64,000 bases of DNA, from the NCBI RefSeq assembly GCF_012939955.1, contig NZ_SPMY01000001.1, positions 26,018 to 90,017 of the forward strand. Direction: 5' to 3'. Origin of the DNA: Candidatus Accumulibacter phosphatis. GTDB lineage: Bacteria > Pseudomonadota > Gammaproteobacteria > Burkholderiales > Rhodocyclaceae. The notes under the pieces are model-generated. The model was not told where the DNA came from. It searched no databases and saw nothing but the letters and a program-made list of their open reading frames with translations. Below are positions 16,980 to 26,931 of this stretch, piece by piece. Each line of letters opens with the position of its first letter. Position 1 is the first letter of the stretch. The translations under genes were made by a program, and so were the position numbers.

Positions 16980-19067
16980 CTAATAGCGGACGAGCGTCGC
17001 CAATCTCTTCGCTCTGGTCATCGCCACGTACTGAAGACGCTGCAGGTCGTCCGCGCTCGCTTTCAGGCCGCGGCAATCCTGAGGGATCAACAAGACCACC
17101 TCGTCGAATTCAAGACCTTTGGCGCGATGCATCGTCGAGATGCGCACCGACCTGGAGTCGGGGTTGTCACGCTCGTCCGGACCCAGGATCGTGGTCGATA
17201 TCTTTCCAGCCTTCAAGGCTGCCTGGACGGCAGCTGCATCCTGTCTGGTGGGCACAATCACACAAACGGAACGTGCTTCGGCGAGGCCTGCCTGAACGAT
17301 CGGCAGCAAGCTGGAGAGCGAGTCCTCCAGATGCTGGAAAGCAAGGGTCCTGGGGACCGGGCCGTGTGAAAGCGACTTGTAGCGCTTGACCTCGTCAGAA
17401 CCTTCATCGAGATCATCGACCTCGCAACCTTCCAGCGTGGCAACCGCCAGCCGACGGATTTCCTCCGTCGTGCGATAGTTGAGATACAACTTGCGCGACC
17501 GGCCTCTGATATTGATGCCTGACGAACTCATCGACGCGCGATTCCGCGGGTAGATGCGCTGATGGCCATCGCCGACAAACAAAAGATCGTTGGGCCCTTC
17601 CGGCACCATCGCACGCAGCAGCCGCAGTGCTTGGGGCCCGAAATCTTGAGTTTCATCAGCAATGACCGCAGAGTACGTTGCTGGTTTGTCCCTGAGCAGG
17701 GCCGCGGCATCGCGATAGGCGTCATCGACTTCCTTCAGCTTGCGACTGGCCAGCTGAGCCCGGTATTCTTCAAAGACGGGCCAGATGGCATCGCGCTTGC
17801 CACGAGTCAGTACCACACCCCTTCCCGTCCTCCTGGCCTGGCGATAGTCATCGCGCGAGTTGATTCCCTGCGCCAGCACAACCCGCTCAAGCTCATCCTC
17901 ATAGAAGTCGGGTGGCAAGGCAAGGGCGGTGTCCTGGAGAGTCAGCGCACGTTGCCATGCTTCCGCCGCTTCCCCTTTCTTGCGGTTGTAGATGATTTGA
18001 TGATCGTACTTGTAACGACGAAGAAAGCCATGCACCCAGGCATCGAGATTTTTCACCTCGATCTTCTGCATGACACTCGGGCTGCAGAAGGATTTCAGAT
18101 TCTCCTCAATGTCTGCTGCCAGATTGCGCGTGAATGTCGTAAAGAAAACCTTCTTCTCGGTCGTGGCCCGATTCTCGGCAAGCCATTTCGCCCGATGCAT
18201 GGCCAGAACCGTCTTGCCGGTCCCCGCGCCTCCCAGCACCCGCACCGGACCGCCACGATCCCCTTGCGCCAGCTTGCGTTGGGTCGGATGCAGGAAAACC
18301 CGCCATTGCGAGAGCGGCGAGTTCAGCATGGCGGCCATCGTCTCCTCATCGGCGACCACCACGAAGCGGGATTGCGATTCCGCCGTCTCGATGGCCGTTG
18401 CAAAGTCTTCCGTATCGATTGTGCGGTCGACACGGGTTTCCCGTGCGATCAGCACATCGGATACGGTATCGCCGGCGGCAATCAAGAACAAACCCTCGTA
18501 GGCCTCAACCGGCAGCAGGCCTTGCACGGCATCCAGTTCCAACTCGGTGTGGATGGATCTGACTTGCCCCAGGAGATCCTCCGGAGTGCCAAGGCTCAGC
18601 AAGTCCGCATCCGACAGGGCGGCGAACAGGGCCGTCTGCCGCTGTTCCCCTTGGTTCTCCTGCGGCGCCGCCGACGGTCTGGACGTGGCCTGACGGGCCC
18701 GTTCCAATGCCGGCTCCACGAGGCTTTCGACGGCAAACACCTGGAGCGCGCCGGTCGTCGGGTTCACCGCGACACGTCGTCCTTCCGCCCATCGGTAGGC
18801 ATCGTCATGGTGATCCACGTACATCAGCACGTAAACGTCCCCGGCGGGTGGTTTGAAGACAATGCCACGCCAGTCCCGGTCGATACGCACAGACTTCAGA
18901 TTCCGGTCACGGGCACCATGGATCGGCTCGTAGTTGATGCCACTGGAGGTGGGATCACTCTGAAAACGCAGTGCCCACCGCAACACCTTCCCCTGCACGG
19001 CGGCTGTCAGGGTGGCCAGATTGGCCAGAAAATCCTGCGCCAACGCCACTTTTGGTTTGAAAGTCAT
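16980..19067 (-). CDS. SF1 (UvrD/PcrA-like) helicase with RelE/ParE-like N-terminal domain
   Basis: 695 aa. Residues about 1-110 resemble a RelE/ParE-type toxin fold: ARDRNLKSVRIDRDWRGIVF and YVLMYVDHHDDAYRWA. Then comes an SF1 helicase: Walker A GGAGTGKTVLAM (about 275-286), Walker B IADETQDFGPQ, and C-terminal motif VRISTMHRAKGLEFDEV. It closes with the typical YVAMTRAKRLATL. Last gene of the six-gene operon; its ATG overlaps the previous stop (ATGA). Role inferred: DNA unwinding in a defence complex. The toxin-like domain may instead be a nucleic-acid-binding module. Confidence 0.82.
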   Translation of the reverse strand: MTFKPKVALAQDFLANLATLTAAVQGKVLRWALRFQSDPTSSGINYEPIHGARDRNLKSVRIDRDWRGIVFKPPAGDVYVLMYVDHHDDAYRWAEGRRVAVNPTTGALQVFAVESLVEPALERARQATSRPSAAPQENQGEQRQTALFAALSDADLLSLGTPEDLLGQVRSIHTELELDAVQGLLPVEAYEGLFLIAAGDTVSDVLIARETRVDRTIDTEDFATAIETAESQSRFVVVADEETMAAMLNSPLSQWRVFLHPTQRKLAQGDRGGPVRVLGGAGTGKTVLAMHRAKWLAENRATTEKKVFFTTFTRNLAADIEENLKSFCSPSVMQKIEVKNLDAWVHGFLRRYKYDHQIIYNRKKGEAAEAWQRALTLQDTALALPPDFYEDELERVVLAQGINSRDDYRQARRTGRGVVLTRGKRDAIWPVFEEYRAQLASRKLKEVDDAYRDAAALLRDKPATYSAVIADETQDFGPQALRLLRAMVPEGPNDLLFVGDGHQRIYPRNRASMSSSGINIRGRSRKLYLNYRTTEEIRRLAVATLEGCEVDDLDEGSDEVKRYKSLSHGPVPRTLAFQHLEDSLSSLLPIVQAGLAEARSVCVIVPTRQDAAAVQAALKAGKISTTILGPDERDNPDSRSVRISTMHRAKGLEFDEVVLLIPQDCRGLKASADDLQRLQYVAMTRAKRLATLVRY

Positions 19068-22000
19068 ACCTGAACCTCCTGCTGTGTTGTTTCTTGCGTG
19101 CCATGATTGCCGAGCGCATCAGCCAGCTCTTGAGCCCACTGGCCATCGGCCACCAATGTCTTCCATCCATTGCCCTGCCAGACGGTTGCACCATCCGCCT
19201 GGGCTGGCATCAAGAGCACCAGCTTGCGCGCAACCCAGGCCAGTTCGGCTTCAGCGACCACATCACCGGCTTGTTCCAGTTCGTAGCCCACTTCATCAGG
19301 GAGTGGCAAGCCGGCATCCATCAACACCCGCAAGCCCTCGGCCAGGGAACCCATGGCCTGTTCCATGACGGCCGCCCAGGCCGCCGCGTGGGCTGCCCCC
19401 TGCGCGCTTGATGCGGGCGACGCCCCCTTGGCAAAAGCGAACACGGCATGATCACCGGCCTCCAACCCATCCTGTGTGGCCAGCAGGACACCCGGCAGAG
19501 TCTGGAATATGTTGAACAACCATAGCCATCGCCGCCAGACCATATGCCGCTCGGGTTCATCGTGAAGATGCGCATCGTTGAAGATGACGAACCCCGGGCT
19601 GACAGGAATGGCAACCGACAAATTCGCTAACTCGCGTGGCCACCAATAGCGCAGTTTCAAGGAAGCTTCATTCACATTGCCACAGGGAACACTCTGGGCG
19701 GGATGCTCACAATGCGCGTTATCCAGCACTTCCCAGAAGCTCAGCAGCTGGTTTCGCGCCTCCTCGAGAGGGGCGTTTTGCGGGTGTGGAAGCATGCGGA
19801 AGGCAGTGGCGCCGGCATTACGGGCCACTTTTCCGGCCTGTTGATCCCCTCCTGCCACGCCTCCCCCTCCTGGCGGCTTGCCCAGCCACTGCAGCAGGAC
19901 AGCCACGGCGTGCCGCATCCAGAGCTCGTCGTCCAGCATGGAACGAAGCGGCGCGGGGAGTTTGAGTTTTTCATTGAAGCACATCGACTCCAGGCAGTCA
20001 GCCAGGTTCGAATCCAGCGTCCCGTCCATCGCCGCCTGGACATCCTCCCAGGTCAGCGACCAGACCCAGAATTTGCCGCTCGCCACCAGGGCACTGCGCT
20101 TGTGGGCATCCTCTCGGGTCGAGTTCTGATGGTGGGCCCAGCCGTCACAAAAGATGGCGATGGGACGCCTTGGCGATTTGCTCTGCGTCGGCCACAGCAC
20201 AAAGTCTGGTCGACATGCCACCTTGATCCCGTCGCTGGGACCCAGATCAACCTGCGGCTCTACCCAATAGCGCTGCTCACCGACCTCGAGCAGATAGCCG
20301 GATTTGCCCTGAACAATATCCTGCACCAGCTTCACAAACGGCAGCCCACCGACGCCACTCAGGCGGCGCAGGCTCTCGATGAAGCGTGCCTCAAGCTCCG
20401 AATCGAAGTTGGGATTGATGTAAATGTCGGCAACCGAGGCAACACGCTCCAACTGCCCCAGCCTGTCCACCAACTGCTCCAGTATGGCTCTCGCCCGATC
20501 ACGCGACACCAGCGCCATCGCGCGCCCCAGGCGGTACTGATAGACGCAGCGATAGCAGCCATCCTTTTCGGGATCCGCGTTGCAGGAACACGCGCCCAGC
20601 TGAGTCAGTGCCAGGCAAAACAACTTAAGCAGCGTTTGCGCTTCATTGGCGAGCAATTCATGCAAGTAGCCCGTGCCGCCGGGCACCGAGTCGTAAAGCA
20701 TCACATACTGCCGATTCGCAGCACCGTCCTGACCTTTCTCCTCTTGCGTCACCATCCGCAGATGATCGACCTTGCCGCCAAATCGCTTCTTGAGACCAAT
20801 CCGCAGCGCTGCCATGAAGGACTGAACAGAAGCCTCATCGACGCCAGACCGGGTGTAGGGCACGAGAATCCGCAAGGCTTCCGACGAAAACTCGCGGTAC
20901 AGGTAGAGGCAGTCGATGATGTTTTCCGGGTCGGCGCTACCGCGCTTCTCGCAGTCAAAGGCGTGGAACTGAACCAGCTCGCGTTCGCGGGCATTGCGCG
21001 GCGCCCTCTGGATCTGCCCGCAATGCTTGCAGAGCTTGAATCCCGGGCGCGGCTTCTGTTGCCCGGCCACGGCGTAGGACTCACCCGGCTTGGTGGGTTC
21101 GCCAAAATTCACATCCCTGAAAACCACCCGCTCGATGAATTCGAAACCAAAAGGCATATCCGGCGCCGCCAGCCGGTACGCTTCCCTGATGTCCCTGATC
21201 TCGAAATCGGCCAGCATCTGACGCACATAGAACTTCGGCTCGCGGTCTTCTGCGCTATCGTCAATCCGCACGTCTGTATCGTTGCTGTTGGCAATCGCCT
21301 GTTTGAAACGAAGCAGCTGCTGTTGCTGGGAAACATTGGCCCACATCGGATCACCGCAACGCGGACACGAGGCATGGCTGTCGGCATGGATCTCGAGATT
21401 CTCCATATGCTGGCAGGTCGGGCACATCCGCCACCGTTCTAGCGAAGACAGACTGACATTTATCTGGTCGATCTCGACGCGTCGCTGGTTGGCGTAGAAC
21501 ACGTTTTCCGGCGCAAACTCGGAGAGTGCCGATTGCGCCGGTCGTTCATAGCGCTCGGCAGGCAAAGAAATGTAGGTCGTGGAATTCTCCGGATCATCGC
21601 TGCCCTTTTTCCGCCAAAGCAGGGACTTCAGCTCGACCCCTGCTTCCGGGAAAGCGTAATTCGGGATCATCCCCGCATCGGTCAGCGTGTTCAGCAGGTC
21701 ACGCTGGTTGATCTCCTTGACCAACTCCAAAGCTTTCTGCCGCTCGCGTTCGAGATGGTCGATCTCGTCCCGGGTGGCCTCATCCTGCGGACGTGTCTTC
21801 AGTCCCTTGATCTGCTTCCTGATCGACACCCCGCGATCGCGATGCGTCTTGCGTTCCCTGGCCAGTTCCTCGAGAAGCTTGCTCAGGCGAAGGCGGAGGG
21901 CATCGTCTTCCTCGTTACCCTGCATGAAGCCCCGCAAGCGAGCCGCGACCCGATCATCGAGGTCTTCACCCAACAGCGCCATGAAGCCGCCCAGCAAGCG

Positions 22001-25000
22001 CTCTTCGTGAACCAGGATGTACTCGAGAAAAGTGTAAGGGAAACGTGTCTGATCCAGGCTGTCGCGCGCATTGAGCGCATCCTGGGTCTTGTCTGGCAGT
22101 GCCGTATCGGGAATGCCCGATCCGACCCAGTCATCGAGGCAGAACGCGAACATCTGCCGGCGCAGCACTTCGGCAGCCTTCAGGAAGATCCCCGGCGGTA
22201 CCACCTCACCCTGCAACATCTCGTCTGTGTCTTCAAAGAAGTACAGGTCGTGCGGACTCGCGCCGTCGGCCAGGGTGGCCGTAAACGCATTGCCGTCGCG
22301 TCGCCCGGCCCGTCCGATGCGCTGCAGGTAGCTGGCCTGGTTCGGCGGCACTGCACAGAGCAATACCGACGACAGATCGCCTATGTCGACCCCCATCTCG
22401 AGTGTAGGCGTTGCCGACAACAGGTTTTCGTACCAGGGCTGCGGATCCCTGGCCTTGAAGCGAAGCTCCAGAGCCTCGCGCTGATCCCTTTGCAGCAAAC
22501 CGGTATGTTCCGCAGAAAACACCCGCCGCAGGTCGCCGCGGCTGAAGCGTCTGGCCAGCCAGCCGCCAGCATCGACGCGCTCGGCATAGGTTTCCTGCGA
22601 GGCATCCAGGCAGGGCATGCCCAGCAAGGCTTCCGCCGAATCGGCAGGAACGGTCAGGGCACGCTTTCCCTGCGCTGACACGAGTCGTTCAAGCCGGGTT
22701 TCGATGAGCAATGCCGCCGGGTTCAAGGCGACCACAGCGAAGGCCTGCGCGTCGATGCGCAACAGCACGCCTTCCTGAACAAGGGCCTCGATCGCCCGCG
22801 TGTAGATGGCCTCCTCCGCCTTGGCGGGCAGCAATCCTTGCGCGCCCAGGGTTGCCAATAGCCAGGTCTGAAAGAAGGTCGCCGCCTGCGGATTCACCAG
22901 GTGGTCAAAACCGCGTTCCCGCCCCAGCGACAGGAAAACCGGGTGCGGGGTGCGCTCCCCCATGCCCGGCAGCCACTCGCCGCGTCCCTGCGTGCGAGTA
23001 AAGGCGAAAATATTGCCGTCACGGGCATAGGCCATCAACTCCGACATGGCCACCGCGCCACGCTGTCGCAAATGGCAGACAAAGCCCCACAGCCAGTGCA
23101 CGACGGTCCGTCGGACGGCATGGCGAATGCCGAAACTTTCCTGCAGAACCGGCAACAGCGCATCGGCTGCCCGCTCGATGTCTGCCAGCCGGGGAGCCAG
23201 CGTTGCCTTGCCGATCGCGTCCAGATTGCGTCCGCGCCGACTGAGGTAGGTGAATTCGGCAAAGGCCTGCCAGCGCAGGCGTTTCCTGACCCGTTCCGGC
23301 AAGTGGCTGGCTTGTGGCAAGCTGTCGTGCGTCTGCATCGATACGGCCCAATCCCGCTGCCACATCATGTTTGGCCCGATGAACTCCGCAACAAAGCGCT
23401 CCACAGGCATCGCCAGCGGCGAGTCTTCCTCCTGCCACAGGCTGGCCGCCTTCTCGAGAAAGCTGTTCCAGGAACACTGCGGCGTCGCGACCTGGTCGAT
23501 GACCTGCGCCAGGCCAGTCCGCACGGTATTGAGATAGGTGCGTGCGGTAAAGAAACCGGCACGATGCGCTGCATCCTGCACCGAGTCGGAAAACGCAATC
23601 AGCTTCTTGTCGTCATTGAACGGGCTGGCCCAGGTCTGCTCGATCGTCACTGCACCGAGGGTCGCGTTGCGCGCACCGAGCAGGAGTTGTCTGAACTTGC
23701 TGCCACAGGCCGGGCAGGTGGGATCGTGCCAGGGATGCGTGATGCCCGCTTTCGTGGTCGTCGTGCGGCTTGCCGTCACCCGGAAAACCGCCACCAGGTC
23801 GCCGTGCCCGCAGGCAGCGCATTCGCCGGGTCCACTCTGCAGATGGCCACACTGGGTACACACCCGCTGGGCTATCCCGTCGCACAGCGGCCGGCTCAGG
23901 CCCGCCGGGGAATACAGGCGCAAGGCTTCCGGCTGCCCGGAGAACCAGGTGTTGTAGATCTCGTCGAGATCGGTCGACAGCCTCGACTGACCGCTGGGCA
24001 AACGGCTCAACCAGCCGGTGGTGTGGCAATCCGCGCATTGCAGCAGCGGCAGATAGAGCTTGCCGGGCTCGCGCTTGACGTCGCTCTCGGCCCGCAACTC
24101 AATCCCCTCCGGGTCACTGCGAAGCTGCGTGACCATGCGCCGCAACTCGCGCATCCACAACTGCACGCGCAGAGTGACCAGCGGCTGGCCGTTCGCATCG
24201 CGGGCCCAGGCGACGAGCACCAGCAAGGCATCGAGCACCTTGCCGATGTGCGGCCGCGCCACCTCCGGCAAGGGGCCCTGCATCTGCTCCTGCAACTCAA
24301 CCAGCGAGACGATCCGGCCCCTGATCAGCTTCAGCAGGTTGATGAACAGCAAGTGCTTCTTGAGCATTTCTCCCAAGGCGCTGCGCCAGTCGCGGTCATT
24401 GACGTCGCCCGGCGGCGCCACGCCGGGAAAAAACAGCCGAAACCAGGCCTCGACCGCCGCCGCCGGCGACGGATAGCGATCCGCATCGAGAAGCACATCG
24501 AAGTCGGGTCGTGGATGGAGCACATGCTCGATCACGCCGTCCCCCAGAAACTCGATCTCGTCCAGGCGGTTTTCGGTGACCACCGACTCGGGCGGGAAAC
24601 CCACCCCAAAAATTTGCCGGGCGTACTCCCGCAAGGGCGCTGTATCGGCGTTGCCACCCAGGGTGGCCGACGTGCCCGCGCAAATCAGGTGACCGTCCGG
24701 CGTCTGAAGACGCGCCCGCAGGCGGCGCAAGAGCAAGGCCAGGTCGGTTCCCTGCGCACCGTCGAAAGTGTGCAGCTCGTCGACCACCACATAGCGCAGG
24801 GTTTCGGCGGTATTCTTCGTCCAGAGCAGTCGATCCTTGGGGCGGATCAGCAGGTAGTCGAGCATCTTGTAGTTGGTCAGCAGGATATCGGGCGGTTCCT
24901 TGCGCAGCGTCTCGCGGTCGGTGATCACGCTGCTCGCGGTCATGGCCATCAGCCCCCGGCCATCCTTTCCGGAGCGCCCACCCACGAACAAGCCGACGCG

Positions 25001-25489
25001 CAGCCCCTTGAAGGCCGTTGTCTCGGCGATGACCTGCGCAAAGCGCCGGGCCTGGTCGGCCGCCAGGGCGTTCATCGGGTAGATCACCAGAGCCTTGACG
25101 CCCGAGGTGTCGGCCTCGTCCCCCTGGCGATTGGCGCGGGCGCAATGGTCGAGCAAGGGGTACAGGAAGCATTCGGTCTTGCCGCTGCCCGTACCGGTAG
25201 CCACCAGCGTGCTGGCCGCCGCTCGGTTGCTGGTCAGGCGTTGCCACGCTGCGTCCTGATGGACGTGACCGGGGAACGCCGTCTCAAAATCCCCGAAAAA
25301 TGTCCTGCCCTCAGTCCCGGTCCGGAACGGCAGCCCCATCTGGATGTAAGGCCCCTTCATCCAGCGGGCTTCGTCCTCGGTAAAGCGCTGCATGACGCCG
25401 GCGAACAGTGGGTCGGAAGGCTCGAAACCTGTGGTCAGGAAGTGCTTCAAACCATTCTGAATCTCGCGGGCGAGCAGTGAAGGCAACAT
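19064..25489 (-). CDS. Giant SF2 helicase with DUF1998 and C-terminal nuclease-like domain (DruE / DrmA-DrmB-like)
   Basis: 2141 aa. Order: Walker A ATGTGSGKTE (about 97-106), DEAD-box variant DELHTFDGAQG, a middle with several zinc-ribbon cysteine pairs (CADCHTTG, CTQCGHLQSGPGECAACG), helicase C-domain (QRIGRAGRRDGNAF), then DUF1998 with a Cys cluster (CSCNADPEKDGCYRC) near residue 1630. A Vsr/PD-(D/E)XK-like piece follows (RPDFVLWP, AIFCDGWAHHQ, near 1760-1790) and a 300-aa tail. This architecture is that of Druantia DruE; in DISARM the helicase and DUF1998 parts are separate (DrmA, DrmB). Eight bases after the small gene; coupled to the SF1 helicase. Confidence 0.88.
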   Translation of the reverse strand: MLPSLLAREIQNGLKHFLTTGFEPSDPLFAGVMQRFTEDEARWMKGPYIQMGLPFRTGTEGRTFFGDFETAFPGHVHQDAAWQRLTSNRAAASTLVATGTGSGKTECFLYPLLDHCARANRQGDEADTSGVKALVIYPMNALAADQARRFAQVIAETTAFKGLRVGLFVGGRSGKDGRGLMAMTASSVITDRETLRKEPPDILLTNYKMLDYLLIRPKDRLLWTKNTAETLRYVVVDELHTFDGAQGTDLALLLRRLRARLQTPDGHLICAGTSATLGGNADTAPLREYARQIFGVGFPPESVVTENRLDEIEFLGDGVIEHVLHPRPDFDVLLDADRYPSPAAAVEAWFRLFFPGVAPPGDVNDRDWRSALGEMLKKHLLFINLLKLIRGRIVSLVELQEQMQGPLPEVARPHIGKVLDALLVLVAWARDANGQPLVTLRVQLWMRELRRMVTQLRSDPEGIELRAESDVKREPGKLYLPLLQCADCHTTGWLSRLPSGQSRLSTDLDEIYNTWFSGQPEALRLYSPAGLSRPLCDGIAQRVCTQCGHLQSGPGECAACGHGDLVAVFRVTASRTTTTKAGITHPWHDPTCPACGSKFRQLLLGARNATLGAVTIEQTWASPFNDDKKLIAFSDSVQDAAHRAGFFTARTYLNTVRTGLAQVIDQVATPQCSWNSFLEKAASLWQEEDSPLAMPVERFVAEFIGPNMMWQRDWAVSMQTHDSLPQASHLPERVRKRLRWQAFAEFTYLSRRGRNLDAIGKATLAPRLADIERAADALLPVLQESFGIRHAVRRTVVHWLWGFVCHLRQRGAVAMSELMAYARDGNIFAFTRTQGRGEWLPGMGERTPHPVFLSLGRERGFDHLVNPQAATFFQTWLLATLGAQGLLPAKAEEAIYTRAIEALVQEGVLLRIDAQAFAVVALNPAALLIETRLERLVSAQGKRALTVPADSAEALLGMPCLDASQETYAERVDAGGWLARRFSRGDLRRVFSAEHTGLLQRDQREALELRFKARDPQPWYENLLSATPTLEMGVDIGDLSSVLLCAVPPNQASYLQRIGRAGRRDGNAFTATLADGASPHDLYFFEDTDEMLQGEVVPPGIFLKAAEVLRRQMFAFCLDDWVGSGIPDTALPDKTQDALNARDSLDQTRFPYTFLEYILVHEERLLGGFMALLGEDLDDRVAARLRGFMQGNEEDDALRLRLSKLLEELARERKTHRDRGVSIRKQIKGLKTRPQDEATRDEIDHLERERQKALELVKEINQRDLLNTLTDAGMIPNYAFPEAGVELKSLLWRKKGSDDPENSTTYISLPAERYERPAQSALSEFAPENVFYANQRRVEIDQINVSLSSLERWRMCPTCQHMENLEIHADSHASCPRCGDPMWANVSQQQQLLRFKQAIANSNDTDVRIDDSAEDREPKFYVRQMLADFEIRDIREAYRLAAPDMPFGFEFIERVVFRDVNFGEPTKPGESYAVAGQQKPRPGFKLCKHCGQIQRAPRNARERELVQFHAFDCEKRGSADPENIIDCLYLYREFSSEALRILVPYTRSGVDEASVQSFMAALRIGLKKRFGGKVDHLRMVTQEEKGQDGAANRQYVMLYDSVPGGTGYLHELLANEAQTLLKLFCLALTQLGACSCNADPEKDGCYRCVYQYRLGRAMALVSRDRARAILEQLVDRLGQLERVASVADIYINPNFDSELEARFIESLRRLSGVGGLPFVKLVQDIVQGKSGYLLEVGEQRYWVEPQVDLGPSDGIKVACRPDFVLWPTQSKSPRRPIAIFCDGWAHHQNSTREDAHKRSALVASGKFWVWSLTWEDVQAAMDGTLDSNLADCLESMCFNEKLKLPAPLRSMLDDELWMRHAVAVLLQWLGKPPGGGGVAGGDQQAGKVARNAGATAFRMLPHPQNAPLEEARNQLLSFWEVLDNAHCEHPAQSVPCGNVNEASLKLRYWWPRELANLSVAIPVSPGFVIFNDAHLHDEPERHMVWRRWLWLFNIFQTLPGVLLATQDGLEAGDHAVFAFAKGASPASSAQGAAHAAAWAAVMEQAMGSLAEGLRVLMDAGLPLPDEVGYELEQAGDVVAEAELAWVARKLVLLMPAQADGATVWQGNGWKTLVADGQWAQELADALGNHGTQETTQQEVQV

Positions 25490-25497
25490 GGGGGTGA

Positions 25498-25773
25498 CTA
25501 TCTCCCGCCAGCGGAAAGGGCAATTTCAAGATGGCAGATCAGTTCATCCAGCCGCTCTGCTTTACGGGCATTCCGGCAGCGGTTGCAGTGGTAGGACAAC
25601 TCACCGATGAGCTCGGAAACCACATGTAGTCTCAATCTGACCCATTTCTTCCGACCGTTCTTGAGGTCCGCCTGTGTCGTTTCATCCATCACCCAGAAAC
25701 CGGCCAGCTCCAGGATGAGCTTCTTTTCATCGGCGTCCAAATCCACTTCGATGAACTCAACCGCGCTATTCAT
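25498..25773 (-). CDS. Small unknown protein inside the defence operon
   Basis: 91 aa from the ATG at 25773 (MNSAVEFIEVDLDADEKK); a GTG 9 bases earlier is the alternative. It is acidic at the N-terminus, with a possible zinc or disulphide pair (CNRCRNARKAERLDELICHLE). No family was recognised. It lies 8 bases before the giant helicase, so it is very likely expressed and may be its partner or regulator. Confidence 0.6.
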   Translation of the reverse strand: MNSAVEFIEVDLDADEKKLILELAGFWVMDETTQADLKNGRKKWVRLRLHVVSELIGELSYHCNRCRNARKAERLDELICHLEIALSAGGR

Positions 25774-25857
25774 GCGCGTCACTCCGCCCAGTCGAGACGC
25801 ATCGATACCGAGCGCCGTCCCGCAAGTGCCGACCCTTGGCCTGCCGCTGCTTGCGCG

Positions 25858-26931
25858 TCACTGACCCTCTCCAGGCGGCGCCGGGTCCGCGTCCGACTCC
25901 TCGCCTTCATCGCGATCCCACAAGCGCATGCGCTCGGCGATCAGTTCCGGGCTCGGCAGGTCGGCCTTGTAGTCGTCGGGCAATTGCGGCACCACGGCAT
26001 AGGTCGCCACGCCGAGGGGACGCACCGCGTTGCGCAGTGCGTATTCGACGATGGTCTTGTTCTTGCTACGGCAGATGATGATGCCGATGGGAGCGTTCTC
26101 GCCGGGCATGCGCTCCTGCGTGTCCAGCGCCTCCAGATAGAACTCGATCTTGCCCTTGTGCTCGGGCTTGAAGTCGCCGATTTTCAGCTCGATGGCCACC
26201 AGGCAGCGCAGACGGCGGTGGAACAGCAGCAGGTCGATGAAGTATTCCTGCCCGCCCACTTCCAGCCGGTGCTGATTACCGACGAAGGTGAATGCGCCGC
26301 CCAGCTCGGCGAGAAAGTTGCGCAGGTTCTGCACCAGCGCCTGTTCCAGTTGGCGTTCGCTGTGTTCCTCCGCCAGCTCGAGGAAATCAAAGGTGTAATG
26401 GTCCTTGACCGCCAATGCGGCCTGGGCGCGCAGCTCGGCCGGCAGGGAGTGGTCGAAATTGGTCTGGTTGAGCAGGTATTTCTCGTAACTTCGGTTGTCG
26501 ATCTGGTGCTGTAACACGGCTTTGGTCCAGCCGAACCGGGCCGTGGCGCGCAGGTAGAACTCGCGCGCCAGATCGTCCTTGCAACGGCTGAGGATGACCA
26601 GGTTATTGACCCAGCTGATTTCTCTAATCAGTGATTGGAGTTTTGGCTGCGCGCTGTATTCGCGGAAAAGCTGCAGCATGAACCACAGATTCTGCGCCGA
26701 GAAACCGTTACGACCGGGGAACTCGGCCTGCAAGTCACGGGCGAGATTCCGCACCACCGACTTGCCCCAACCCTGCTCCAGCTGTTTCCGATGAATGGAT
26801 TCGCCCAGATCCCAATACAGGCCGACCAGCTCATGGTTGACGGCACGCAACGCCTGCAGCTGGCGCTGGCGAATCCGGGCCTTGATCTGGGCCAGGAACT
26901 CGACGTAATCCTGGGTGGCCATCTCGGTCAT
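25858..26931 (-). CDS. DUF1016 / YhcG-type PD-(D/E)XK nuclease-domain protein
   Basis: 357 aa from the ATG at 26931, which overlaps the methylase stop (ATGA). The N-terminal DUF1016_N part holds [17 protein letters not shown] and [14 protein letters not shown]. The C-terminal nuclease-like part holds [12 protein letters not shown] and [10 protein letters not shown], giving the D...E-x-K core of PD-(D/E)XK enzymes. YhcG proteins often travel with type I restriction or other defence genes. It may be the nuclease of this operon. Confidence 0.88.
   Translation of the reverse strand: MTEMATQDYVEFLAQIKARIRQRQLQALRAVNHELVGLYWDLGESIHRKQLEQGWGKSVVRNLARDLQAEFPGRNGFSAQNLWFMLQLFREYSAQPKLQSLIREISWVNNLVILSRCKDDLAREFYLRATARFGWTKAVLQHQIDNRSYEKYLLNQTNFDHSLPAELRAQAALAVKDHYTFDFLELAEEHSERQLEQALVQNLRNFLAELGGAFTFVGNQHRLEVGGQEYFIDLLLFHRRLRCLVAIELKIGDFKPEHKGKIEFYLEALDTQERMPGENAPIGIIICRSKNKTIVEYALRNAVRPLGVATYAVVPQLPDDYKADLPSPELIAERMRLWDRDEGEESDADPAPPGEGQ

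Noticed and set aside
17562..19073. 503-codon plus-strand open frame
   Set aside because: Antisense to the SF1 helicase with intact motifs.
22901..25480. 859-codon plus-strand open frame
   Set aside because: Antisense to the helicase gene, which has clear motifs; no domain-like sequence. A product of high-GC codon bias.
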